32,174 bases of DNA, taken from positions 1 to 32,174 of the forward strand of contig JAILKD010000032.1 in NCBI GenBank assembly GCA_024694145.1. The letters are read 5' to 3'. The stretch is from a bacterium. Lineage in GTDB: Bacteria; Bacillota_I; Bacilli_A; Acholeplasmatales; JAEDCM01. The notes below the pieces were generated by a model, which saw nothing but the letters and a program-made list of their open reading frames with translations, had not been told where the DNA came from and did not search any database. Each line of letters opens with the position of its first letter. Position 1 is the stretch's first letter. Shown piece by piece: positions 9,483-18,520 of the stretch. A program made the position numbers and the translations under genes.

Positions 9483-10799
9483 ATATCCTTTTTTATTAAT
9501 TTGTTTGCTTCTAGCAATTGCTAAATCTTCATTTTCAACATCATCTGTTATAGTTGAACCAGCTGCTATAAAAGCATCCTTTTTAATTGTTACTGGTGCA
9601 ATTAAATTCGAATTACACCCGATAAATACATTATCTTCGATAATTGTTTTACTCTTAATTTTTCCATCATAATTAACAGTTATTGCACCACATCCAACAT
9701 TTACCTTACTTCCAATTGTTGCATCTCCTAAATATGATAAGTGACTTGCCTTTGTATTAAATCCTGTTGTAGAATTCTTAACTTCAACAAAGTTCCCTAT
9801 TCTATTTGCTTCGCCTATTACTGCATTCATTCTAATATGAGCAAATGGACCAATTACAGAATCTTTATTGATTGTTGAATCGTAAACAACTGATTCCATA
9901 CATCTAACATTTTCACAAATTGTGGCATTATATAGTTCTGTTGATGGGCCAACAATTGCACCTTTTTTAATTATAGTATTACCTAATATTAATGAATTAG
10001 GATAAATTGTTGCACCACTTTCAATTACTACATCTGCTCCAATAGTTACAGTACTTGGATTAATAATGTTAACACCATTAAGCATATGTTGTTTTAAAAC
10101 TGAGTCGATTAGGCTCTTTTCAACAATACTTAATTGATATAAATCGTTAATTCCTTGTATTAGGTTTGTATCACCTAAAGTATGTGATCCTATTTTATTT
10201 GTGAAATTGATTATATCAGTTAGATAATATTCACCTTTTGCATTCTTATTATCTATTTTATTAATAGCAACCTTTAAATAATCATTATTAATAACAATAA
10301 TGCCAGTATTAACTTCATTAATAATTTTTATTTCTCCAGTTGCATCTTTTTCTTCAACAATTCTTTTTATTTTGCCCTTTTCTCTAACGATTCTTCCATA
10401 TCCAAAAGGATTTTCTAGCCTTGCTGTACAAATAGTAACATCATTTTCACCTTCAATATGACTTTTAATAATATTATCAATGAAGCGACTATCGATTAGC
10501 GGAGTATCACCAGGAAGAATTATAGTTACTCCATCATTTAGATAAGGAATAGCAGTTTTAACTGCATCAGCTGTACCAAGTTGCTTTTCTTGAACAGCAA
10601 ACTTTTCATCTTTTAACATTCCATATAATACTTCTTTTTTATAACCTACAACTATTACTCTATTTTCTACAATAGTTTTATCTAAAGCATCAAGAATATA
10701 TTTAATCATAGGTTTCTTTAAAATCGGAAAAGCACATTTAGGCAAATCAGTTTTCATTCTACTACCCATGCCTGCTGCAAGTATTATTGCATTAATCAT
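9465..10799 (-). CDS. glmU: Bifunctional UDP-GlcNAc pyrophosphorylase / glucosamine-1-phosphate acetyltransferase
   Basis: IILAAGMGSRMKTDLPK, QLGTADAV, left-handed beta-helix repeats, HLSYLGDATIGSKVNVGCGAITVNYDG. Confidence 0.96.
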   Translation of the reverse strand: MINAIILAAGMGSRMKTDLPKCAFPILKKPMIKYILDALDKTIVENRVIVVGYKKEVLYGMLKDEKFAVQEKQLGTADAVKTAIPYLNDGVTIILPGDTPLIDSRFIDNIIKSHIEGENDVTICTARLENPFGYGRIVREKGKIKRIVEEKDATGEIKIINEVNTGIIVINNDYLKVAINKIDNKNAKGEYYLTDIINFTNKIGSHTLGDTNLIQGINDLYQLSIVEKSLIDSVLKQHMLNGVNIINPSTVTIGADVVIESGATIYPNSLILGNTIIKKGAIVGPSTELYNATICENVRCMESVVYDSTINKDSVIGPFAHIRMNAVIGEANRIGNFVEVKNSTTGFNTKASHLSYLGDATIGSKVNVGCGAITVNYDGKIKSKTIIEDNVFIGCNSNLIAPVTIKKDAFIAAGSTITDDVENEDLAIARSKQINKKGYARKYK

Positions 10800-12071
10800 T
10801 TAAATCACTTCCTTATTAACTAGATTCACTAAATAATTGATACTTTCTTCAACTACATTGCTATCTTTATGCATAACAGTAATACGTATTAATGGTTCAG
10901 TGCCACTAGCCCTTAATATAATTTTACCATAATTAGAAAAACTTTCTTTCATTTTTTTTACTTCATTTTGAATGTGTTCTTTTTTTATTACATTTTTATC
11001 CTTAACCCTTATATTAATGGTTTTATATGGATACATAATTATATCTTTTGTAAGTTCATATAAGGACTTGTTTTCTTCAAAAATAATTGTAAGCAAAATA
11101 ATAGCATTTAGTAATGCATCTCCTGTTAGAGATAGAGGTGTAATAATATGTCCCGAATTTTCTCCACCTAGATTAAATTCATTTTTAATCATACTATCAA
11201 TTACATTTTGATCTCCAACATTTGTCAAAATGACATTAAATCCTTCAAGAGTTAATTTATTAATAACTCCTAAATTACTCATGACTGTTAGAACTATGCC
11301 ATCTTTTTTTAATAAGTCATGCTTTTTAAACCATTTTGCAAATAAATATATTAATTTATCACCATCAACAACATTTTTCTTATCATCAACAACCATTATT
11401 CTATCAGCATCACCATCAAAAGCAATACCCAAATCAAAGCCATCCATATTATTAATTAAATTTTCTAAATGAAGTGCTCCACAATTTAAATTAATATTTT
11501 TACCATCTGGATTGTTTGATAAATACTTAACATTAGCCATTTTATCAAAAATATTAACATAACTAGAGGCAGCGCCATTAGCACTATCTATAGCTACATT
11601 TAGTTTTGTTCTTATAATGTTACTTGATAGAAAATTAATGTAATTAGATTCTTCTTTAGTATATTTTCCATCTAATTTATGAGAATATGTAATAATTCCA
11701 TCTATATAATCTTCTATTATTTGTTTATCTCTATCATCTATTTTGTATCCAAATTTAACAATTTTTATTCCATTATCTGTATAAGGATTATGACTTGCAG
11801 TTATCATTATACCTAAAGATTTTCTATAATAACTTTCTAAAATTAATCCAGGTGTTGGAATTACACCCAAATCAAAAACATTAATACCAACCTTTAAAGC
11901 CCCTTTTATTAAGCTATCTCTAATATCTTTTGACGATTCTCTTGTATCAATACCTATAACTAATTTATCAATATTAAATAGTCCTAAAGATTCACCAACT
12001 TTATACGCTAAGTCTAGTGACAATTCTTTATAAGCTATTCCTCTAATTCCATCGGTTCCAAAATATTTCAT
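10800..12071 (-). CDS. glmM: Phosphoglucosamine mutase family protein
   Basis: KYFGTDGIRG, catalytic TASHNPYTDNGIK, FDGDADRIM, GGENSGHII, RASGTEPLIRI. Adjacent to glmU. Confidence 0.9.
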   Translation of the reverse strand: MKYFGTDGIRGIAYKELSLDLAYKVGESLGLFNIDKLVIGIDTRESSKDIRDSLIKGALKVGINVFDLGVIPTPGLILESYYRKSLGIMITASHNPYTDNGIKIVKFGYKIDDRDKQIIEDYIDGIITYSHKLDGKYTKEESNYINFLSSNIIRTKLNVAIDSANGAASSYVNIFDKMANVKYLSNNPDGKNINLNCGALHLENLINNMDGFDLGIAFDGDADRIMVVDDKKNVVDGDKLIYLFAKWFKKHDLLKKDGIVLTVMSNLGVINKLTLEGFNVILTNVGDQNVIDSMIKNEFNLGGENSGHIITPLSLTGDALLNAIILLTIIFEENKSLYELTKDIIMYPYKTINIRVKDKNVIKKEHIQNEVKKMKESFSNYGKIILRASGTEPLIRITVMHKDSNVVEESINYLVNLVNKEVI

Positions 12072-12568
12072 TTTATCGCCTCCAATAATGATCTAATTCT
12101 ATGCACTTTAATATCAAGCTCTACATCATTATTAATTAGATAAATTGTGCCAATTCCTGCATTATATGCACCCATGGCATCAGTTATTTTATCACCAATC
12201 ATAATTGAGTTTTCTAAATCTATATTGTATTTTTCCTTAGCATCAAAAAACATTTTTGGTTTTGGTTTTCTGCAATTACAATTACTATTAGGATTATGAG
12301 GACAGAAAAATACATCATCAATAGGAGCGTTATTCTCTAAAAATACCTCAAGCATATAATTATTAACTTCATAAAAATCTTTTAGAGTATATTTTCCTAA
12401 ACCTATTCCTGTTTGGTTTGTAATAACAATTATCAAATATCCTAAGTCTATATAATGCTTACATAAAGGAAATATTTCATCATAAAATTCAAAGTCCTTT
12501 ATTTTAGAAACATAGCCTCTATCAACATTAATAACTCCATCTCTATCTAAAAATAATGCTTTTCTCAT
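12068..12568 (-). CDS. HAD-superfamily GmhB-like phosphatase (D,D-heptose 1,7-bisphosphate phosphatase type)
   Basis: MRKALFLDRDGVINVDRGYV, ITNQTGIGLGKYT, zinc-loop-like CPHNPNSNCNCRKPKP, MIGDKITDAMGAYNAG. 4-nt overlap with glmM. Confidence 0.85.
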   Translation of the reverse strand: MRKALFLDRDGVINVDRGYVSKIKDFEFYDEIFPLCKHYIDLGYLIIVITNQTGIGLGKYTLKDFYEVNNYMLEVFLENNAPIDDVFFCPHNPNSNCNCRKPKPKMFFDAKEKYNIDLENSIMIGDKITDAMGAYNAGIGTIYLINNDVELDIKVHRIRSLLEAIK

Positions 12569-12591
12569 AATATCACCCTAATAGAGAAAAA

Positions 12592-12609
12592 AGGTGTTAC
12601 TTAACACCT
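12592..12609 (-). terminator. recA terminator (aggtgtta / taacacct), overlapping the stop codon
   Basis: 8-bp perfect stem with minus-strand TTTTTT tract. Confidence 0.75.
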
Positions 12610-13583
12610 AACTTTTCTCTTATTTTACTTTCAATTTCATCAGCAATTGCTGGATTGTTTTCTAAATATTTAACTGCGTTATCTCTACCTTGTGCAACCT
12701 TTTCACCATTATAGCTAAACCATGCACCTGATTTTTGAATAATATCATTATCAACAGCGATATCAACAATTTCACCATATTTAGATAATCCTTTACCAAA
12801 TATAATATCAACTGAAGCACTCTTAAATGGAGATGCCACTTTGTTTTTAACAATCTTTAAATTAGTTTTTGCACCAATTACATCACTACCATTTTTAATC
12901 CAATCGCCTTTTCTAACATCAATTCTAACTGATGCATAGAACTTAAGTGCTCTACCACCTGTAGTAGTTTCTGGATTACCAAACATTACACCAACTTTTT
13001 CTCTTAATTGGTTGATGAATATAACTAGTGTGTTTGTTTGAGAAATTGCACCACTCATCATACGCATTGCTTGGCTCATAAGTCTAGCTTGTAATCCTAC
13101 ATGCGAATCTCCCATATCACCATTAATTTCAGCTTCTGGTACAAGCGCAGCTACTGAGTCAATTACAACAATATCAATGGCACCACTTTTTACAAGTGCT
13201 GTAGCAATATTTAAACCTTGTTCACCAGTATCTGGTTGTGAAATTAATAAGTCATCTACATTTACACCAATATTTTTAGCATATAGTGGATCTAATGCAT
13301 GTTCTGCATCAATAAATGCAGCTGTCCCACCAGCTTTTTGAACTGATGCAATTGCAGTTAATGCAATAGTTGTTTTACCACTTGATTCAGGACCAAATAT
13401 TTCAATAATTCTTCCCTTAGGATATCCACCAATACCAAGTGCAGCATCTAAAGCGATTGAACCACTAGGTACAGCTTCAACACCGCTAACAGCATCTTCA
13501 CCTAAAGTCATGATTGATCCTTTTCCAAATTGTTTTTCTATTTGTTTTATTGCTTCTTTTAAAGCTTCTTCTCTTTTATCCAT
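12597..13583 (-). CDS. recA: Recombinase A
   Basis: [60 protein letters not shown]. Start corrected to ATG at 13583 ([11 protein letters not shown]) preceded by GAGGAGTG. Confidence 0.98.
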   Translation of the reverse strand: MDKREEALKEAIKQIEKQFGKGSIMTLGEDAVSGVEAVPSGSIALDAALGIGGYPKGRIIEIFGPESSGKTTIALTAIASVQKAGGTAAFIDAEHALDPLYAKNIGVNVDDLLISQPDTGEQGLNIATALVKSGAIDIVVIDSVAALVPEAEINGDMGDSHVGLQARLMSQAMRMMSGAISQTNTLVIFINQLREKVGVMFGNPETTTGGRALKFYASVRIDVRKGDWIKNGSDVIGAKTNLKIVKNKVASPFKSASVDIIFGKGLSKYGEIVDIAVDNDIIQKSGAWFSYNGEKVAQGRDNAVKYLENNPAIADEIESKIREKLGVK

Positions 13584-13731
13584 TATTTCACTCCTCATGA
13601 ATAATATACCATTTTTAAAAACCATTAAGAAGAATAATCTAAAAAATGGCTAAATTTTTCAAAAACGACTATTTTTAAGCATTTTATCGCATGTATTTTT
13701 TAACTTTTGATAAAAAAATCTAAAAAAAGTC

Positions 13732-14346
13732 CTAAATACTTTCTAAAATATGCTTACGTCCTTTAACAAAATACTCAACTCCAGATATAATTGTTAGAAT
13801 TGCAGCAACATAAATTAAGATTTGTCCAACATAAATAACTGCATTATGTAGTCCTGATAAGAATAAAACGATTATAGCAACCATTGTAACTGCTGTTTTC
13901 CATTTACCAGTTCTCCCAGCAGCAATTGTTTCACCATTTCTTGCTGCAACCATTCTAATACCTGAAACAGCAAATTCTCTAATTAACATAACAACATATA
14001 CCCAAAGTGGTACAAGTGGTCCTTTAGGAAGTAATCCACTTCCGTTTAATAAGAATATAGCCATTGCTGCAAAAACAAGTATTTTATCAGCAAGTGGATC
14101 TGCAAATTTTCCAAAACTTGTAACTAGATTTCTTTTTCTTGCAATGTGTCCATCTAAAAAATCTGTAAAAGCCGCAACCATAAATAATAATAACTCAATA
14201 AAATATAACCAAGTTAAACCATGCATATTTCCATCAACTGTATAGTTAAATAAATAATGATTTCCAAGCCAAGGTATATAAAAAATAATTATCATAATAG
14301 GTACGATTAATATTCTTAACAAAGTTAATTTGTTAGGTAAATTCAT
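13732..14346 (-). CDS. pgsA: CDP-diacylglycerol--glycerol-3-phosphate 3-phosphatidyltransferase
   Basis: MNLPNKLTLLRI, CDP-alcohol motif DFLDGHIARKRNLVTSFGKFADPLADK. SD GAGGGGTG before ATG 14346. Confidence 0.95.
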   Translation of the reverse strand: MNLPNKLTLLRILIVPIMIIIFYIPWLGNHYLFNYTVDGNMHGLTWLYFIELLLFMVAAFTDFLDGHIARKRNLVTSFGKFADPLADKILVFAAMAIFLLNGSGLLPKGPLVPLWVYVVMLIREFAVSGIRMVAARNGETIAAGRTGKWKTAVTMVAIIVLFLSGLHNAVIYVGQILIYVAAILTIISGVEYFVKGRKHILESI

Positions 14347-14406
14347 AATAACACCCCTCAACAATATGATTATATCATATTTAATTAAATAATTATAGAA
14401 ACTTTA

Positions 14407-14435
14407 TTGAATATTTTTCATTGTTATTATAAAAT
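14407..14435 (+). promoter_or_regulatory. Sigma-A-like promoter TTGAAT-17 bp-TAAAAT, very short predicted leader
   Basis: -35 14407-14412, -10 14430-14435; start ATG at 14453. Confidence 0.6.
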
Positions 14436-14452
14436 CTAAATGGGTGAATAAT

Positions 14453-15079
14453 ATGGCTAACGAAAAAAAAATAAATGCCTTCTTTAGGCACAAGAGATTA
14501 ATTATTATTGGTTTAGTTTTAATTGGACTAATAGTTATGATAATTTTAACATATATTTTAACATATACTTCTAATCTTCCAAAGGCTTTTAAAGAAGACA
14601 AAGCTAATAAAGAACTAAATATAGTTAAAAAATGCGACTACTTTAAATTCGATTGTGTAGCTACAGACATTCATTTAACAAAGGATAGCAAAAGCCCATA
14701 TATCAAAGTAGTTGGTGAAATATCAAATGTAACTGAAACAATAACTAATGTAACAGTTAAATTTGAAATGCATAACAAATGGACTAGTAAAGATTCATAT
14801 ACATCTGATTCAGATCATAAGTTTAATAGTGGCAATCCAATTCCAGCGACTACAACTTCAACTTTTGAATCAACGAGTGCCAATATGACTTTAACTAATT
14901 CATATCCATTAAAAGTTCTACCACTTGTTAGGGTAAAAAGCCCAATTATATATGCAAAAGTAACATATACAAGAAAACTTCCTGATTCTGCAAAAGGTAA
15001 AGGTGGAAATGTTACAGAGGTTGTATTCTATACATTTACATATAACGATTATGTTACTAGTAGAACAGTATTTAATTAA
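14453..15079 (+). CDS. Membrane-anchored protein with extracytoplasmic FxLYD-like/Ig-like domain
   Basis: N-terminal RLIIIGLVLIGLIVMIILTYILTYT anchor, then VVGEISNVTETITNVTVKFEM resembling the FxLYD pattern. SD GGGTGA before ATG 14453. One of only three plus-strand genes. Confidence 0.7.
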   Translation: MANEKKINAFFRHKRLIIIGLVLIGLIVMIILTYILTYTSNLPKAFKEDKANKELNIVKKCDYFKFDCVATDIHLTKDSKSPYIKVVGEISNVTETITNVTVKFEMHNKWTSKDSYTSDSDHKFNSGNPIPATTTSTFESTSANMTLTNSYPLKVLPLVRVKSPIIYAKVTYTRKLPDSAKGKGGNVTEVVFYTFTYNDYVTSRTVFN

Positions 15080-15094
15080 TATTAAAAATTATTA

Positions 15095-15123
15095 TTGCAA
15101 TTAATAATGCATTTTGGTAAAAT
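15095..15123 (+). promoter_or_regulatory. rpsT promoter TTGCAA-17 bp-TAAAAT
   Basis: -35 15095-15100, -10 15118-15123, 17-bp spacer. Confidence 0.65.
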
Positions 15124-15148
15124 ATAAATTGTGCCGGAGGTGAAAAGC

Positions 15149-15412
15149 ATGGCTAATATCAAACAACAAGCAAAGAGAATCAAAACAAATGAAAAGAGAA
15201 GATTATGCAACAACTCATTCAAGTCATCTATGAAGACTGCAATTAAAGCTGTTGAAGCTGCTGTTAAGGAAGGAAACAAAGAACAAGCTAATGTTGCTTT
15301 AACTTTTGCTTTCAAAAAGCTTGATAAGGCTCAACAAAAGGGACTTGTACATGCAAACTTTGTTGCTAGAAATAAATCACAACTTGCTAAATTAGTTAAT
15401 ACTTTAAACTAA
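15149..15412 (+). CDS. rpsT: 30S ribosomal protein S20
   Basis: MANIKQQAKRIKTNEKRRLCNNSFKSSMKTAIKAVEAAV; SD GGAGGTG. Start corrected from the ORF track. Confidence 0.96.
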   Translation: MANIKQQAKRIKTNEKRRLCNNSFKSSMKTAIKAVEAAVKEGNKEQANVALTFAFKKLDKAQQKGLVHANFVARNKSQLAKLVNTLN

Positions 15413-15421
15413 TTTGAAAAT

Positions 15422-15446
15422 CACATCAGTTTGATGTGTTTTTTTA
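15422..15446 (+). terminator. rpsT intrinsic terminator (cacatca / tgatgtg + T tract)
   Basis: 7-bp perfect stem, 3-nt loop, T tract. Confidence 0.8.
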
Positions 15447-15448
15447 TG

Positions 15449-15480
15449 AAAGAAGTAGTCAATCGACTACTTCTTTTTTT
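15449..15480. terminator. Second, bidirectional terminator between convergent rpsT and the HTH regulator
   Basis: gaagtagtc (15452-15460) aatc gactacttc (15465-15473), A tract left, T tract right. Confidence 0.8.
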
Positions 15481-16666
15481 AGAATATTTTTTTAAAGTCT
15501 TTATCTATTTTTACTGCTTCTCTATATCTTGATTCTACAATCAAATAATCAAATAATATTTTATGAATATATTTTGCTTCTTCATAAAAACCATGTTCAA
15601 GTAAATACGGATAATAATCACTTCTTAAAAACGATATATAGAAATATTCATTTTCTAAATACTTTTTCATCATTGATTGGACAAATAGTCTATCCTTTTC
15701 ATTTTTTATTTTTGTAATCTGTATTTTATTTAACAATTCTATACACTTATTTTTATCCCTTAATAAATCATAAGCCCATATTTTTTCAACATCACTAGCA
15801 TTACTCATACCTACTATTTCTTTTGGTTTTCTTAAAGCAATATATATTTCTTTTAAATATTCTTTTATTTCATCTTTTTTTAAAGATCTAGATATAGAAT
15901 CATAATATTCAAGTGCTCCATCTTCATCCCCACTTAGAGCTAAAGCTGTGCAAAAATATTTCTTTGCCTTCATTATTCCACTAAAATCTACCGTCTTTGT
16001 GCATAACTCTTGATAAGTTATTATATTATTTACAAGTTGAAGATACTTTCCTAAGACTAAATATGTTTTTGTTATTATAGATAGTTTTAACTTTTCAAGT
16101 TCAATACTACCTAAATAAATATGTTCTAATGGTTTAATGGAATCAAGTGCATCATTATACTTTTCCCTTTTTATTTGAACTAATGCACTAATCATTATTG
16201 CGGCATATATTTCATTTTGTTCTAACTGCTTTTTTACTATCATAGCATTACTAACAGATTTTTCAGCTTCATCTAATTTATCAGTTATTAAATAATACAT
16301 TGCTTTAATAATGTCGGTATAATGAATACATTCAACTTCTAGTATTTCATTATACTGTTTTTTTATATAGTCATTATTCTCATAATACAATTCTACTAAA
16401 CAATTATAAATAATGTCCATATATTCTGGTTTTGATCTTAAATTTTCTTCTTTTAAATTAAGTCTATTTAAAACTTCGTTTAAAACATACCTTTTAGGTG
16501 TAATTGTTCCGTGTTCTAGCTTTGACAAATAGCTAACACAGCATATTCCTTTTGTTACTTCTTCAAGCGTTAATTTCATTGAACGCCTTCTTCTTTTAAT
16601 AATTGCTCCTATATGTGGATTTGCACAACCATTTTTGTTTTGGTCAATCATATCTTTGTAAGACAT
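15479..16666 (-). CDS. HTH (XRE/Cro type) regulator with C-terminal helical (TPR-like) repeats; RNPP-like architecture
   Basis: HTH IGAIIKRRRRSMKLTLEEVTKGICCVSYLSKLEHGTITPKRYVLNEVLNRLNL, followed by about 320 aa all-helical sequence. ATG 16666 with SD AGGAGTG. Confidence 0.75.
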   Translation of the reverse strand: MSYKDMIDQNKNGCANPHIGAIIKRRRRSMKLTLEEVTKGICCVSYLSKLEHGTITPKRYVLNEVLNRLNLKEENLRSKPEYMDIIYNCLVELYYENNDYIKKQYNEILEVECIHYTDIIKAMYYLITDKLDEAEKSVSNAMIVKKQLEQNEIYAAIMISALVQIKREKYNDALDSIKPLEHIYLGSIELEKLKLSIITKTYLVLGKYLQLVNNIITYQELCTKTVDFSGIMKAKKYFCTALALSGDEDGALEYYDSISRSLKKDEIKEYLKEIYIALRKPKEIVGMSNASDVEKIWAYDLLRDKNKCIELLNKIQITKIKNEKDRLFVQSMMKKYLENEYFYISFLRSDYYPYLLEHGFYEEAKYIHKILFDYLIVESRYREAVKIDKDFKKIF

Positions 16667-16783
16667 AGTTATCACTCCTATTCATTTTTATTGATATTTT
16701 ACTATGTTTGTTGTTAAAAATATACGAATTTTTTTTGAAAAATTTTTTATTTTTTGACCCTACAAAAATAATCATAAAATAAA

Positions 16784-16809
16784 AAGGATTATCTACTTGG
16801 ACAATCCTT
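16784..16809 (-). terminator. nth terminator (aaggatt / aatcctt), overlapping the stop codon
   Basis: 7-bp stem followed by TTTTTATTTTAT on the minus strand. Confidence 0.6.
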
Positions 16810-17406
16810 AATTAAACATTTATCACATAGCGGTTTTTTTGCTTTACAAATATATCTTCCCAATAAAACTAGATGTATATGAATATAGTACCAATATTCT
16901 TCATCAAAAGTATTCATAAGCTTTTTTTCAACTTCTAAAACACTTCCTTTTGCAAGGTTAAGTCTAATACTTGTTCTATATACATGTGTATCAACGGCAA
17001 TTCTTGGAATTTTAAAATATTCAGATAAAATAACATTTGCGCTTTTTCTACCTACACCATCAAGTTTTACTAACTCTTCTAGTGTATTTGGAATATAACC
17101 TAAATCATCAAGCTTTTGTGATAATTTAATAATATTATTTGCTTTTACTTTATACATTCCAAGTGGTTTAATAATATCAATTACATCCATAACATTAGCC
17201 TTTGAAAGCAATTTATAATCACCGTATTTGCTAAATAAAGTTTTTGTTACTTCATTTACTCTTTTATCAGTTGTTTGAGCTGATAAAACTACAGCAATTA
17301 TTAATTCAAACAAATTATTATAATTAAGTTCACACTTAGCGTTTGGAAACATTAAGTCTAAACTATTTATTAAGTTTGGCAAGGAAACCTTTAATTGATT
17401 CTTCAT
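16789..17406 (-). CDS. nth: Endonuclease III
   Basis: FPNAKCELNYNNLFELIIAVVLSAQTTDKRVN, LDGVGRKSANVIL, VDTHVYRT, C-terminal CKAKKPLCDKCLIKDCP 4Fe-4S motif. First ATG at 17406 (MKNQLKVS). Confidence 0.94.
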   Translation of the reverse strand: MKNQLKVSLPNLINSLDLMFPNAKCELNYNNLFELIIAVVLSAQTTDKRVNEVTKTLFSKYGDYKLLSKANVMDVIDIIKPLGMYKVKANNIIKLSQKLDDLGYIPNTLEELVKLDGVGRKSANVILSEYFKIPRIAVDTHVYRTSIRLNLAKGSVLEVEKKLMNTFDEEYWYYIHIHLVLLGRYICKAKKPLCDKCLIKDCPSR

Positions 17407-18004
17407 CTGCTTTATCAATATCGCTATTCATAAAACTACTTGTATTTAAATAATTGATACATTTTTTTATTGTTAGTGATTGCTTTTTTGATACTTCAAA
17501 TATAGCTTTTTCATAATCTGCTTTCGTATATTTTCTTTTATTTTCATCAAGTAATGATAATTCAACTGGTGATAAAGTTCGTGATAATTCATTTTCAAAA
17601 AGTAAAACAATCTCTTTTAATGATTGTTGGACTTGTTTTTCTTCATCATCAACCTTTTCTTTAATTAACAGTTGTTCTATTTTGATTATTGCATTACCCA
17701 CATTTATACATTCTTGAAGTTTTCCTGTTTTAAGTTCTTCAACAGATGATTCAAGAAACCCCTTATCCTCAAGCGCCTTAATTAAAATCCCATTTTCTTT
17801 TTTATCCATTCCAGTTTTATTTTTTAATGCTAAATGAGATAATGGGAAATTCTTTTGATTATTTTGTTGGTAGAAAGATAATAAATGTAAAAGCATTACT
17901 CCTTCTTGAGGTAATAATCCTAATTTTGGATAGATCTTTAAGACTAATTTATTTAAATCAATTGCTTGATACTTAATTAATTCATCAATCAATGTAATCA
18001 CCAC
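17363..18004 (-). CDS. dnaD: DnaD-like replication initiation protein
   Basis: N-terminal winged-helix-like region and C-terminal LSPVELSLLDENKRKYTKADYEKAIFEVSKKQSLTIKKCINYL typical of DnaD/DnaB_2; upstream of nth as in B. subtilis. GTG start. Confidence 0.8.
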   Translation of the reverse strand: MVITLIDELIKYQAIDLNKLVLKIYPKLGLLPQEGVMLLHLLSFYQQNNQKNFPLSHLALKNKTGMDKKENGILIKALEDKGFLESSVEELKTGKLQECINVGNAIIKIEQLLIKEKVDDEEKQVQQSLKEIVLLFENELSRTLSPVELSLLDENKRKYTKADYEKAIFEVSKKQSLTIKKCINYLNTSSFMNSDIDKADEESIKGFLAKLNK

Positions 18005-18518
18005 ATTTCAATAAAGCTATTACTGTTTTAGCATCCTTAATTTCATTATTCTTAGCTAAAGCTATTGCATCAGTTAGTTTCATTTTCTTTACTTCTAAAA
18101 ATTCATCTTGATCTAGATGAAGTCTATTAGAAAATTTAAGGTCTGTTGCTAAGAATAAATATATTATTTCTTCGCAATATCCAACAGTTGGGTAATATTC
18201 ACCAAGATATGTAAAATTCTTTGCTGTTGCGCCTACTTCTTCATATAATTCACGTTTTGCAGTTTCAATTGGATTTTCATCAAATTCTCTTTTACCTGCA
18301 GGAATTTCAAGTAATTCTTGACGCAAAGCATAACGATATTGGTTAACTAAATATACGTTTTCTCCATCATATGGAATAATACCTACTCCACCTCTATGTT
18401 CAACGATTTCTCTTTTAGCTTCGGTATCGTTTGGAAGCATAACATCATCAACCCTAACGTTTATGACTTTACCTTGATATATGTAATTTGCTTTAATTGT
18501 TTTTTCATCAAATTTCAT
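17985..18518 (-). CDS. nudF: NUDIX hydrolase, ADP-ribose pyrophosphatase type
   Basis: ELLEIPAGKREFDENPIETAKRELYEEVGATAKNFTYLGEYYPTVGYCEE (Nudix box). TGA stop. Confidence 0.9.
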   Translation of the reverse strand: MKFDEKTIKANYIYQGKVINVRVDDVMLPNDTEAKREIVEHRGGVGIIPYDGENVYLVNQYRYALRQELLEIPAGKREFDENPIETAKRELYEEVGATAKNFTYLGEYYPTVGYCEEIIYLFLATDLKFSNRLHLDQDEFLEVKKMKLTDAIALAKNNEIKDAKTVIALLKCGDYID

Positions 18519-18520
18519 AT

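Noticed and set aside
10972-11472. Two plus-strand ORFs of about 80 aa
   Set aside because: Antisense within glmM, no SD or domain.
15082-15315. 77-aa minus-strand ORF
   Set aside because: Antisense to rpsT.
17985-17987. Possibility of Mycoplasma genetic code (TGA = Trp), considered because of low GC and compaction
   Set aside because: The nudix gene ends cleanly at TGA and Trp residues in recognised proteins use TGG; standard code fits.
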